From positions 1,302,001-1,366,000 of the forward strand of contig JAALGY010000001.1 of assembly GCA_032358165.1 (NCBI GenBank): 64,000 bases of DNA. The letters run 5' to 3'. A model generated the notes under the pieces. The model made no database searches, had not been told where the DNA came from, and was given only the letters and a program-made list of their open reading frames with translations. Of this stretch, positions 37,301-50,100 are shown in pieces. The DNA comes from Diplosphaera chodatii. Lineage: Eukaryota > Chlorophyta > Trebouxiophyceae > Prasiolales > Stichococcaceae. Both the position numbers and the translations under genes were made by a program. Every line of letters starts with the position of its first letter. Position 1 is the first letter of the stretch.

Positions 37301-40300
37301 CTCATCGCGCACAATGGTGAGGCATTGCGGAGGAGCCAGTTGATTGCACAATCGCGTTGCACTCTTGTCGGTGTCATCCTCACAACAAGTCAGTGCACAG
37401 CAAGTGTGCAATGTGCATGCAACAATCGAGCAGTTTCAGGCGTGTGCTGCAGGTCATGATTTTGACGTGCCGCTGCTCAAACTGGAGCTGCAGCGGTGTG
37501 GCCTCGCTGTGCCCAGCAACTGGCTTTGGGCAGATTCAGTCGTCTTTGCAAGGACGCTGTGGCCAGGGGTACCGGCTGGTTATAAGTATGGGCTGCTGCA
37601 CCTACGCGATCACTTTGCATTGGCAGTGAATGGGGTGGGTCATTGTAGCAGTACAGGAAGCTATTTTGCTGTGCTCCTGCTGTCAGCTTTACGACCCTCG
37701 TACCGAGGGGCAGCAGACGTGTGTTGACGCGGACATCGTGTTGTTGCTGATGCAGACTCACAGGGCCCTGGCAGATGCGGAGTTGCTTCAGCAGGTCTTC
37801 CTGTCGATGCTCTATGAAACAACGCGCCAGGGGTGTTTTAAGCCTGCAGATTTCATACAGCTCCTGACCCGCCAGTGGGCTGGTAGCTTCACTGACATCG
37901 GTGAGCAGCAGCAACTAAAACCTCCTACGTTGATGAGACAAGAGCCGGTCACAAGCTGATGTCCCAGGTTCCATTAAGATGCTTCTGATGACCTGGAGGC
38001 TGATGGGTGATTTGCAGAGGTTGGCAGGAAGCAAAAGGAAGGTGGTACCAAGCACGCACCGTGGCCAACGCTCACTGAACTGTTTGCCAAACCTGGCTCC
38101 CAGCGCGCATTGGTGCGCCCAGGCTGCAATGTTCATGAGTGCTGACCAAGCATGGTATGCACCACCGACTGGCGGCAACAAGAGACTAATATTGTGTGCA
38201 TGACTTGCTCACAAAGTATGGCAGTTTGACGCTCGTGCAGCCTGTTGTGTGACAGGCGCTTCAGCAGATCAGCGAGGAGGACGAAGGGGACAATGGTGAC
38301 GAGCCTGCGCCCTGGACGCTGCCAGGCGCCCAGCAGGTGTTTTGCTATACCTCAGGCTTGATTTTAGGTTGTACTGCACATGCCCGCGTTCTCTACTGTC
38401 AGGCAGTCATCCACACCATGATCTTTCCAAGCTACCTTCGACAGGCCCCCAACGAGCCACCCCCACCCAGACCCAGTGCCATTCTCAGCCCAGACCCCTT
38501 GGTCGGAGCCACTGTTGCCGCCACCAGCACCAAGGTCAGTGCTTGCGAAAATTTTCGCCCTCGATACAACGCTGCCTGGCCAGCTACAGCTCGCCGCTGT
38601 TGCGTAGGGAGTTGCAGCCAGCATCATTGTTGTTTATCCGCCGCCGATGTGATATGGGTGTAAAACATGCCTGCAGCCATATCGTCCTGCACTGTTAGGC
38701 AGAATCATGTTTGCACAGGTGACAAACATCTGTCACACCTACATGCAGCTTCCCGAGCCGCTGGAGGCCGCTGTCTGCCGTCTCACGCACCATGCCACCC
38801 AGGACCTGTCAGATCTCCTCGACAACATTGACAGACTGCTGACCTCTGGCTTTTTCCCGGGCGAATGGGTGTACGGACAGTGCGAGGGCCACATACGGCC
38901 ATGTGAGGTTATCAGCGCACATCTACATCAGGGCGGGGGAGATGCTGAGCTGGTAATTCTTGGCAGAGTTGCAGTGCGTGAAGTGTGCACCACGACCACA
39001 AGCTGTGCCTCTTGCAGACGGTGAAGGCTGCGAGAAGGTCATGAACGAAACTGCTGTGAACCTACAGGACGCCCTCGATGCCTGGTCGACGATATATCGG
39101 GTTAGATGGACCCATGACAACAACACGGATGCTGCAATCTGCAGCGATGTGCCTGAGACGGGCCTGGTGAGCACGCACGCATACAAGCTTCGTTGTCATG
39201 AATGCAACCATGTGGAGCTACAGCACAGCAGACTCGACATGACTATAGTTCATGGTAGTTTTGTTGGTGCAAGCAGGTGCGCAGGGGTCTTCTCCCTAGC
39301 AAGCCGGACCTGTCTGTGGCATTGTTGCTGCTCGCAGATTGCAAACAGGTGGATGGTGTGCCGGGTGTGCCATGCTTGTGGCAAGTAAAGCCACAGTGGC
39401 AGGACAAGTATGGCTTGCCAGAGAAACTACCCCCTGACCTGGTGAGGAGCCCTTGGCATGCGTGCTCTATCCTGTGGCACAACACCTGATACCAACCAGA
39501 TGGCGCGTCTCCACCAGATGTCCCTGAGTATGTCTCCATTGGTGCATGCATGAGCTGTGGATACCTGTGTGACAGGCAAGAAGACTGCAGCCGCAGAAAG
39601 CGGCAGCCACTGCCCCGCCTAAGAAGAGAGGGCGGAATAAACCTTCATACGGCATCTTCCAGGATCTGCCGCCTCATCTGGTGAGGGCGCCTAGTAATGC
39701 ATGCCCCATCCTGTGGCACAAGATGAACCATTTGCTTGCATCGTCACAGGTCTGCCCTTCAGACGCTCCCATATGTTGCTATGCTAAGCTGTGAGGAGCT
39801 GCACGGCAGGCAAAGCGCATCCATCAGCCGAAGGCGGCCAGCAGCACACAGTATCCTGACCGACCGAGTGGCAATGGTGAGCCAGAGTTTGTGGCGGAGC
39901 TCAGCGCTCATGCACAGGCCACTTTGGCGTACACAGCGCCCCCCCGCGGCGTCAAGGCCTTTACCATCGACCAGCTGTCAGCGCTTCTAAACTACATCAT
40001 ACAGCGAGGCGGTTTTGTGACAGCAAACCGCCACTTATTGTTGCAGCAGCTCCAGCTACTTGGATGGTTTGACGTCTTGCTTCTGCGTGCTGGCGAGCGC
40101 GGCCATAAGCTGCTCGCGGAGAGTCTGAGGGTGATGGTAAGGCAGGCTGTACCTGACAGGGTCTTTGTATGCTGCACCATGGTCATGCTGCACTATTGGA
40201 TGGACTGGTATGCACACGGGTGTTCTGGCCACTTCAGAAAGCCCACCCATTGCTGTCACAGTGGCAATGACACGAAGGGTCAACATGCACTCTTGTGCCT

Positions 40301-43008
40301 AACAGGAGAAATTCATGCCGCCACCGCACGTCCAGGACGCATACCGCCGCATCCTTGACGCGGTGTCCCAAGGTACCGCTGTCGACATCCTGAATGAAGC
40401 CCACGACAGGTGCATGAGCTAATCTGCTTGTACCCATTGCCCTGGTTTCACATTGCGTCTGTGCTCAGCTTGCGCTGCACAACATTGCTGCAAACGAGAG
40501 TGCATGTGCAGCCCAGTTTCCCCCACCTCAGCCTTCCAATCTCGTCATACTTGTCCAATGTCTTTTCACTCGTTCACCACGCTGCTGTGGGCTGCAATGC
40601 AGGGGATGTGTCTTGGACTTTATCGCCTTTGAGCACATAAAGGTGCTGGAAGAAGGCAGCTGCACGAGGCAGCCCAAGGTGCTGGTGCACTTGTGGCAGC
40701 GGTACCCAATGTTTCCTGATCCACCAGCATTTCATGTGCAGCCCACGCCCGAGGTATGCAAGCGAGCTCGTTACCTCGACCGTCCAGTTGACTGTGATCA
40801 ATCAGTGCGCCTAGTCAGTCCACCGGTCAATTATCCAACCCCTGGGGCTTCCATGAAACTGCAGAGCAACCCATACGGAATCGTGCCAGCGCCTGCATCA
40901 TTGTTTCCGAGGGTGAGACTGGCATCCCTTTCCCTTGCAGCACGCCTGCAACACCCAACCCCCTGTCGCTGGTGCAAAGCAAGCCTGGTATGCATCATGG
41001 CCCCATGCATCAGGTCGGCAGGGGTGGGTGCCGACACCATTGCCTTTTGCTCGTGAAATATTTCTTTCTCGACAGCCTCTTGTTGTTGTCTGCACACAGT
41101 TGTTCGAAGATCAGAAGGCCATACCCACTTTTGGGCCACACCAAGTGGGGGCGGTTTTCCGCCTGAAGACCAAGTGGGCGGCCGCCCACCCCGGCATGGA
41201 GCTCCCAGACGCGATGGTGAGTATCATCAGCACGTCTGTAGGTTGAATCAAGGTACCTTGTTGGCTGTCAAGGGCATCATCGCTGCACTATGCACAGGGT
41301 TGTCCGAGGTGCCCAGAGAATCAGCCCCCATACTGTAACTCTGCCCTGCCGACATTTGCAGGTTCAGCAATGGGCACCCATGCAGGCGTCGCACCTGTTG
41401 GAGGGTACCAGGGGCTTCAAGCGGTGCTTCAGCCCGGCTTACAACACGCTGGAGCGCCAAACGACAAACCTCCAACGGCTCTTCTGCCTGAGCAGTATGA
41501 TCAGGGGCCTGCTACCGCAAGCGCTGCCGCTGGACGGCGATGCCCTCCTGATGCTCGAGTTCCCTGTCGACCCCGAGCAGGTCGATGCCGAGCCATCTGT
41601 TGGCGGCGCGTCTGCGGAGGAGACCGAGGAGCTCATCATGTCGCAGGCGATGTCTGCCGAGGTTTGACATCTCCCAACCCTCCTTGCTCTGCGTTTTCCC
41701 TCATGTGCTGGAGGTGACACGGTTGTAGTGTGGGAGGATCAGCCCCACCTCAGGAGTTACAGAGTAGGCTCTGCATGCGCAGGTGGACGCGACTGCAATC
41801 TACAAGAGGGTGCAGGAGGGCTGCTGCGCCAACCACCACCCCCTGGCGCCCTGCCGCTTCTGGCTCCGGGAGTGGGGCAGGGTGCCGCCCCTCACACTGA
41901 AGTGGTTGATCAACGCTGACACCATTTTTGCAGCTGTCCCCTGGCCAGGTGAGGTATTTTGGCCTCAAATGCCTGATCAAGTGTGGGCTAGACTCATCGA
42001 AGTTTCTGGTGTCCACTGACAGCATACACAGCATCATCTGCAGCCCAGCTGGACCTTACACAATGTGTGGAAACCGTCTTGTGTTCCTCTCGTGAAATCA
42101 GTGCTTTCGATTGCTTGGCAGGCCAGCCAGTTGGCGCATCCGCATGATCAGCCAGCATGCAAACCATGCCAGAGAGGGATAGGAGTTGGTGGCCTGCATG
42201 GCGTGGCGCGTGCTGCGCAAAGCAGGAAGCCATTGAGAGGGGGGTAGTGGCCTCGACTGCACAGCAGCTGTCGAATCACCGGGGTGGCAAATAATGCTGA
42301 TGTGCAAGCCAGCTGTATTGCACAGGCGTTGTCCTGAGCCATGTGCAGATTTCTGCTATGCAGTACTGGACACCATCATTGGGACTTCAGGCGCTGTCCG
42401 AAACCGCACTATTAGAGCTGTACTGCAAGTACAGCATGCTTATTGTCGAGCCCAAGGGATTCGAAGCTGCAACTGAATTGTTCAGACGTCCAACGACATT
42501 CTGCTATCGTGCGCATCTCTCCAACGCACATCTGGTGCTTCTGCCCAAACAGATCAGACATGCCACGACATCGTTTTATGGTTCATGTGCTGTGCTTGGC
42601 CTGCCATCTCAATGTGGGCTGCATGCAGTATCCACCTCCAGCCCACAGTGGCCTCAGACTGCTGCTTCTGAGGCTCGCCACGGGAAAGCGCACACCCTGA
42701 TTGTGGTGCATCCGTAAACTGGACGCCGCACAGGAGTGCCCGAACAGCTGGCCCTGCCGTTGAAGGCCATGACGATATTTGACGGGTCCTGCGCGTCATG
42801 AGTCAAATCGTGAATGTCAGCTCATGTAGCATTGCATCTACTGCTACCCAACTACCAGACCGAAGCTGCCATGCACTTGCCCTCGAACAACCCAGGCGAG
42901 TGCACTTGGGAGTTGGTGGGGCTGAACATGGAGGCAGTGACGAGGGCCCGGCAAAGTCTGCCAGCCACTATAGCTGCTCCACCTGCGAAGCTCGATGCTA
43001 CAATCTGA
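34340..43008 (+). CDS. DEDDh exonuclease flanked by two BAZ/WSTF-like modules, large multidomain protein
   Basis: About 27 exons, phase-consistent except one unresolved join (35193-35354); the first exon was not found. Order: Pro/Gln-rich N-region (34623-34966, 35100-35192); module A (35355-35522, 35726-35926, 36041-36136, 36229-36393); exonuclease (36517-37900); acidic linker (38256-38336); module A' (38445-38534, 38749-38952, 39068-39166, 39277-39441); unique C-region (39591-43008, TGA). The exonuclease shows motif I LVFFDTETTG, motif II LIAHNGHDFDVPLL and motif III THRALADAELL, so the DEDDh catalytic set is visible. Both modules read HHAT...L.DLLD.I...L..GF.PGE, then Y.VRW, then a 165-nt exon ending KYGLP..LP. 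I compare them with the region after the WAC domain of BAZ1B/WSTF from memory of the family; that link is tentative. Probably nuclear, acting on DNA or RNA; substrate unknown. The C-region (GDALLMLEFPV, FCYAVLDTIIGT) is unrecognised. Confidence 0.8.
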
Positions 43009-44179
43009 TGGCTGACTTGCCACTCTGTGTTGGTCACCTTGGGGCTGGCTTGCACCCATGGGTCAGTTGATTACTCTGCTGAGTTGGCATGCAGCAGCCA
43101 CCGCTGGTACTACTGCTGACATTGCAGGTCGTAAAGTTCTACCACCACAGGTGACTGTCCTGCCATGGCTGTCGGTGGTGCTGTGGGTGCCCATTGAATG
43201 GGCATCAGGTGCTCATGCGCCTGCAATGCTCCTACAGCCGTCGGGAAGCGTGAACCACGCTGCCGTTTCGCAGGCTGCGTTTGTGAAATCCAAGAGTCAC
43301 ATGCGTGCTGCACGTGTAAACAGCACCTGCACGCCTCATGTATGGTGCCATTGCGTACATCGAGGAGCAAGCGGCCCGGTCTCATGTGCGACACACCTCC
43401 GAGATGTGAGTGGAGGAGAGACCGGCGATCCCCCGGCTGCTGCGCTCTTGAATGGCCAAAAGCTGTATGCTAGTGGCCTTCCCCAAGATCAGATCGCGCC
43501 GGCAACCAGCAGATGCCGCCGTGCACTGCTGTGGACAGTGCGCCCGACACTGATTGGCAGGTGATCTTGATACTGCGACTGGCTAAACCCCGCTGTCGCC
43601 GCTGTCTTGTGTCGACGACTGCCCCCGGCTCGTCAGAGCTGCCTGTCTGCTGGACCGCAGTCGCAGCGGCACACCACCTGTGCGATGGGTTGTGGCACGC
43701 TGCCGGACCACACGTGATCGGATGTGCTGTTGAAAGCAAGAACGATGTGCTGTGGTTCAATTGGCGGAGTTCATGTTGGCAGCAGGGGCGCGGTCCCGCA
43801 ACCACTTGGTCCCAATGCTAGATTCGCATTGTGAACCATTGTAGCGCAGAAAGTACCCATGTTAGTAAACGTGAAGTAACAATCAGCAAGGCACGGTAGC
43901 GGACATTGAGTTGTGTTGACTACAGCTTTCGTGAAGGAGACGCAATTCACACACAGACCACTACTGAGCACATTGTGAAGCTGCGAGCCGTTGATCAAGC
44001 CCCAGTGTTTGTCTGTACGCCATGCACTGTCATTGACTAAGGTGCACAGCGGCAATAGCGCGACGATGGAAGCGGGATTGACCGGTTGTAGTGCACAGTA
44101 CTGAGCTATCAGGACCCAACAGAGGCGTCTTGACCACGCACAGCTGCTTTTGTGAACCTGTGGTGGTGACGTCCTCACG
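43009..44179. other. Intergenic stretch with a possible Cys/His-rich exon
   Basis: It follows the exonuclease stop and precedes the PDR3 start codon. One plus-strand segment, about 43273-43401, follows a TTTCGCAG acceptor and encodes a Cys/His pattern (GCVCEIQESHACCTC, then HLHASC) reminiscent of a PHD or treble-clef finger, ending near a GTGAGT. I could not join it in phase to other exons, so it may be part of a small gene, a remnant or chance. The rest, including the PDR3 promoter, shows nothing clear. Confidence 0.35.
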
Positions 44180-47100
44180 ATGGACCCCGATCAATCGAAG
44201 CGGTCAGTGGCGCCGGATGCCAGAGACGGTGACGCAGACAGCGAGCAGATGCGATTTGCGGGCCGTGCGGAGAGGCAGCGTGGCTCCCGCGGCAGCATGT
44301 CGTCCTTCGAGCGCCACCGCAGCTCGCTGGCGGCGCCGCACAGCTCCTTCCAGCGCAACGCATCGGCGCGGCAAAACGAAGAGGAGGAGCTCAGGTGCAC
44401 GACGTTCAAGTTGACATGCACGCGCTGCATACCACTACTTGACAGGGTGCTGCACCTGCAGCTGGCCCCCCGCCGCTGCTGATGTATATAACCTCCGAAG
44501 GCGGCTGTCAGCACATGCATACAGCAGGCTTGTGGCTGAGACGTGGTGCTCAGGAATGTCGAACAAGAACTGAGGAGTGCTGCAAGAACCCGCATCATGT
44601 GCAACACAACAGGCGCGCTGCAACGGAGGCCTTCGCCAGGTGGCGGTCTGACGCCTCCAGAAAGTCAAACCGTCGTGCGCTGGTTGTTGAAGACAAGGAG
44701 GAGGAGGGCACAGGCGCGGCCGTGCGGGAGGTGGACGTCAAGAAGATGAAGGTCTGTGGCCATCATCACGTCATGTGTCGTTGCGTGCGATGCATACCGG
44801 GAAGTAGGACGCATGGCTGCATGTGGCTGTTTGTCAATGGCAGCAGCATCCGCCTGCAGGTGGATGACCACAAGAAGGTGGCGCAGCGTGCAATGTCCAC
44901 CAAGGATCCCGATGTGCAGCCGTTCTTGAAGCGTCTGCATGAGCGCATGGACAGGCGAGTTCAATGCTGTGCTTGATGTACTACAATGCTGCTTTTGGCA
45001 GGCATTCCCGAGACCAGCTGTGACAAAGCGCTTGGATCATTCTGTGTGTTTGTCCTGCAGGGTTGGCATCCAGCACAGCACGGTGGAGGTGCAATCACAC
45101 TACGCCACAAATGATGTTCGCAGTAGTCTCTTTTGCTGCGCAAGTGCAGCGTTCGAGCCTCTCTATTTGCGTCTGTTATCATCTTTAACACCCGGCTTTG
45201 TAGGTACGGTGGGAGGATCTCGCAGTTGAGACGGAGGTGTACGTGGGCAGCCGGGCGGTGCCAACTGTGACCAATGCCTTCCTCGACTACGCCCAGGTGG
45301 CTGCGCAGACACAGGCTTCACTGGGAACAGTGCCTGCTTGGTGTGGTCTGCAGATGCGGGGACGCTGCTTACCGGATGCTCCGCACTTGCAGGCACCCTT
45401 CAACTTGGTGGGCTTGAAGTTTGGTGGCAAGCGCCGCTTCCCAATCCTGCAAAACAGCAGCGGGGTGCTGAAGCCGGTGACTCTTTCACATCACCACACC
45501 TCGAGTGATGTTCATGACATTGGCAAGCTGTTCGAAGACCAGTCTTGCACCAGCGCATATGACTAGCACATGCCACATAGCTGCAGAGTCTGAGACGTGC
45601 TGGCGCTTCCGCAGGGCCGCTTCACGCTGCTGCTGGGGCCGCCAGGCTCGGGCAAGTCCACGCTGCTGAAGGCGCTGAGCGACAAGCTTGACAGGGGCGC
45701 CTTGCGCGTCAGCGGGAACATCACCTACAATGGGCACACGTGAGTCACAACCCCGGCCTGCACCCCACACGATGCTCACCTGTGACGCTTGGCCGAACTA
45801 CACTCTTCTGCAGCTTCCCGTGGAGCAGTGTCACGCCTGTTGCTGGCCATAACCTGTGCTGTGCCTGCAATAACGCAGGCTGAACGAGTTTGTGCCGCAG
45901 CGCACAAGCGCATATGTCGAGCAGGGCGATGTGCACATTGGCGAGCTGAGCGTGCGGGAGACGATGGATTTTTCCGCGCGCGTCAACGGGGTCGGGCACA
46001 AGGCGCAGGAGCTTGAGATGCTGATGGAGCGCGAGGCTGAGGAGGGGATTGATCCCGACCCCGAGATGGACGCTTTCATGAAGGTCCATACATGGAACCG
46101 CTGCAGACAAAGCCTCAGCTCGACACAGAAATGATGTCGCAGCATGCAATCCGTGGTGCACTCTATGCATGCCATGTACCCTCAAGACCTTGCTGGCCCA
46201 AATAACTTCCTGTTGATCAGAAACCAACTGGCGGCTGATACCTTGCATCTGCACGCTGTGCTGCACAGGCCGAGGCGCAGCCAGGTGGCCGCTACAGCGT
46301 CGTCACCGAGTTCATGCTGCGGCTGCTGGTGCGATTATGCACTGCTGTCGTTTGAGGTGACTCTGTGAACGTTGAGCTACTGGTATGCTGAGGCTGCTGA
46401 CAAGCTGGTGGTCTGCAGGGCCTCGACTATGTGTCAGAGAGCCTGGTGGGCAACATGATGATCAGGTGCGGGAGGGCAGTGCATTTGCAGTGTCAGTTTG
46501 CAATAGTCCTGCGCTGCAGTACACCGGTCTGACTCGGGGGCTTTGCACAACAGGGGCATCAGCGGCGGGCAGAAGAAGAGGTGCGGATTTCCACAGCACT
46601 CGACATTAGCAGCAGTGGCAATGAAAGCAGCAACCGCATGTGCATGTATCCTGATTGTTGCTCAAGGTTGTGTCCATGTTTGCACTCCAGGCTGACGACA
46701 GGCGAGATGGTGGTCGGGTGAGCGATGCCATCTGCGCCCTGATACATCATTAAAGTCTGTACACCAGAGTCTGCAGACTGTCAGCCACGTGTTATGCGGC
46801 AGGATGTCCTCGCTCTGACCTGTCAATCTAGTTGCTGACCTGCACTGCTCTTGTGCACCACAGGAACGTCAAGGCACTGATGATGGATGAGATTTCGACG
46901 GGGTTGGACTCCAGCACCACGTTCCAGATCGTGAACATCCTGCGCAACTTCTGCCACCTCCGCGATGCAACTATTCTCCTAGCTCTGCTGCAGCCAGCTC
47001 CGGAGGCGAGTCCACGGTCTATTGCCAGCAACTTGCGCTGTCTATGGGCTTTGCAACGACGAGTGGTACCATACCGTGTATCGTAGACCTTCCAGCACCT

Positions 47101-50100
47101 GCTAGGTAGCCTGCACAATTCATATGCAGCTGCAAGTTACTGAATGGCAGACAGCCTGCTAACTTGGCTCTGCAGGTTTACGACCTGTTCGATGACATCC
47201 TGCTGCTGTCTGAAGGCTCCGTCGTGTTCCATGGTCCCAAAGAGGATGTGAGCTGCACTAGTCATGTGCAAGTTCGATGGCATCTGCTGCTTCGTGGTTC
47301 AATTGTTGCATTTGTTTTCCTACCAGTGTGACCATCATAACCTGTTCTTGCCTCCGCTCCCGCTGAAGGTGCTGCCGTTCTTCGAGTCGATGGGCTTCAA
47401 GCTGCCGGGCCGCAAGGGCATTGCCGACTTTCTGCAGGAGGTCACCTCCCCCAAAGACCAGGCGGTGAGCAAAGGAGCCAGTGATGTCTCTCCTGCTACA
47501 CACTGCGTGCTTGGTCATATCATTCAACTCCCGCCTCTGTACACACACCGCTAGAGCAACCTCGGAACTGGTGTTATGCTCCTGCTGCAGCAATATTGGG
47601 CCGACGAGTCCCAGCCATACAAGTTCGTGCCCGTCACGGCTTTCGTGGAAGGATTCCAAAAGACACAGGCAGCGCAGCGCACACACGAAGCGCTGGACAT
47701 GCCCTACGACCGTGCAGCCTCCCCAGAGGGCTCCCTGGTGCACGACACGAACTGCATTCATGAGGATCACAAGGACATCGGCACACACATGCACCGATGG
47801 TGTCAGCATTGCTGCATCTGATCAGTCCCACGCACCCTCAATGCGATTGTGCTCATTTGCCATATTCCACACTGGCCGCAGGTTAAGAACACGTACGGAT
47901 TGCCTCGTCAGAGCATCCTGCGCGCCACGCTCCGCCGTGAGATCACGCTGGTGAAGCGCAATGCCTTCATCTACGGTTTCAGGTGGGAAGTGCGAAGTCT
48001 GCATGCAGTTGGAGTTTCGTGCCAGTCTGATTTGGATCTAGAGTTAGCTGCGCATGTCTGGCGCGTCCGTGCCGCCCCTGTCTTCATGCACCAGCGCAAC
48101 GGATCTAGTGCTCAAACACGACGACAACATGCTCGTGCTGCTGTGCAGGACGTTCCAGATCGTGTTCACCTCCCTGATGCTGTCCACACTATTCTTCCGC
48201 ACCACGAGGCAACCCACCAGCATCGATGAAGCAGACTACTATGCTGGTGATGTTTCATGCTCTTCAAAGTAGGACCAGACTCAGGACTTCAGCCTTGTTC
48301 GACACGCTGTTCGACACTCTTCCAGCAGCTTGGCCTGACTGTAACTACTTTATCGGCTGCAGGCGTGCTGTTCTTCAGTCTCATCGCGGTGAGTGCCGCC
48401 GTTGTGCTGATGGAGTGCTGCCATGATGATTGCCATGACCTACCACCTTCACAACGAAGCTGACAAGGGGTGTCCTGCATTGCAGATGCTGTTCAACAAC
48501 TGGGCAAGTGCTTTGCGGGCCTTGCCTTCACATTTTTTGGGATTTGCTTCGACTTTGCTGCTATCAGACAGCATTATATGTACGAAACCAAATTGCTGCA
48601 GCAGGATCGATGTGCCATATCCTATTTCTTCATTATGATCTTGTCCACCACAGGCCGAGTTCAGCCTCATCGTCGACAGACTGCCGGTGTTCTACAAGCA
48701 ACGTGCGCAACTGAAGTGCCTGGCCCCATTGAACAGTGTCCTGACCAGAGCCCCTATATTTCTTGGCTACCGCCTGTTGTCAAATCTGCGCAGGATACCA
48801 AAAGACCAGGTCATAAATATCTGACTGCATTATCATCCGCGCAGGTGATGCGCTGTTCTATCCGGCGTGGGCATTTGCTGTGCCGACCATGGTGCTGAGC
48901 ATACCGCAAGCAGTCATCGAGTCAGGCATCTGGTCCGTCATCGTCTACTGGGTACGATACCCGTCACGTTTCTGCTCTGAGAACAGTTCTACTGCTGCTC
49001 CTGCTGCTTTGCACAGTCATCGTATCCACGACAGCCAGTCTTGACTGCGATCACCAAGTATTGGTGCTAACCTACTGTGCATGCTGCTGTCTTGCGACAG
49101 GTTGCAGGACTCGCCCCATCAGCGGGTCGGTTCTTCTTCTTCTGGCTCATCACATTCCTCATGCACCAGTTTGCGGTGAGCAGATAACATTCCATCAGAG
49201 CGCGTGTTTCTGCTGCAATTCATGACACATATACTGTACTGTCCTTCTGCCCTGATGTTGGGGCTGTCATCTGCAGGTTGCGCTGTTCAGGCTGGTGAGA
49301 GTCCGCAAACTTGGCCGCATATAGTTGTCATCTAACCAATCTTGTACACTGTCGTGCTTGCTGTACTGTGAAATGCTGAGGTACATGCACTGTAGGTCGG
49401 AGCTGCATGCAAAACGCCAGGGTTGGCAAACGCTGCATCATCAGTGGTGGCGCTATTCATCCTGATCAATGGTGTGATCCGGCAGGCATGCACGATGGCG
49501 CAGCTGCTGCGTCACAGATAGGCCGCCTGTGATCACAGTCTCCTGAGGTGCTGTTGCTGATTACCAACATTGCAGGTGGCTTCATTCTGCCGCGCACAAG
49601 CGTCCGTTGGTGGTGGAGATGGTGGGTCTTTGTACCTGTTGACAGTCCACCGCACACGTGCCTGCACATCACTACTTACACAGCTTCCTGATCGTCGCAT
49701 GTGTGGTCTGCAGGTTCTTCTACATCGTGAGTGTGCCACTTGCAGATGCACATTTGCATGATGTCCTTTGGCACATGCAAGGTGAGGTCGCACTGTAGCA
49801 TCAGTAGTAGCGGTCTGTTCATGCGCTGGTACCCACTGGTCCCGCAGGACCCCATGGCATGGGCGCAGCGAGCAGTCAGCCTGAACGAGTTCAGGTGAGC
49901 ATCGTGCTAACCGTGCCGGCTGCACATCATCCCTCGGCATCCCTGCTATGACTGGACCCAGCCTCAGAGCATCAGCTGAGGGACGAGTGCATGCGTGTGT
50001 GGCAGGTCGCCAAGGTGGGCGATCCCGGGCCCGCTGCCTGGCACCCAGCTCGGCACGCTGGAGCTGCAGGCCCGCGGCTGGGAGAACAGCGTCGCCTGGA

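Noticed and set aside
30552..43008. Zinc-ribbon and exonuclease regions as a single gene
   Set aside because: About 1 kb without coding signal separates them, much longer than the typical intron here. It cannot be excluded without RNA data.
43058..43564. Plus-strand open frame of 168 codons after the exonuclease gene
   Set aside because: No domain, and it overlaps a more protein-like Cys/His-rich reading in another frame; not supported.
29291..44179. The zinc-ribbon and exonuclease genes as parts of one transposon
   Set aside because: Zinc ribbons and a nuclease invite the idea, but I found no terminal inverted repeats, target-site duplication, transposase triad or reverse transcriptase.
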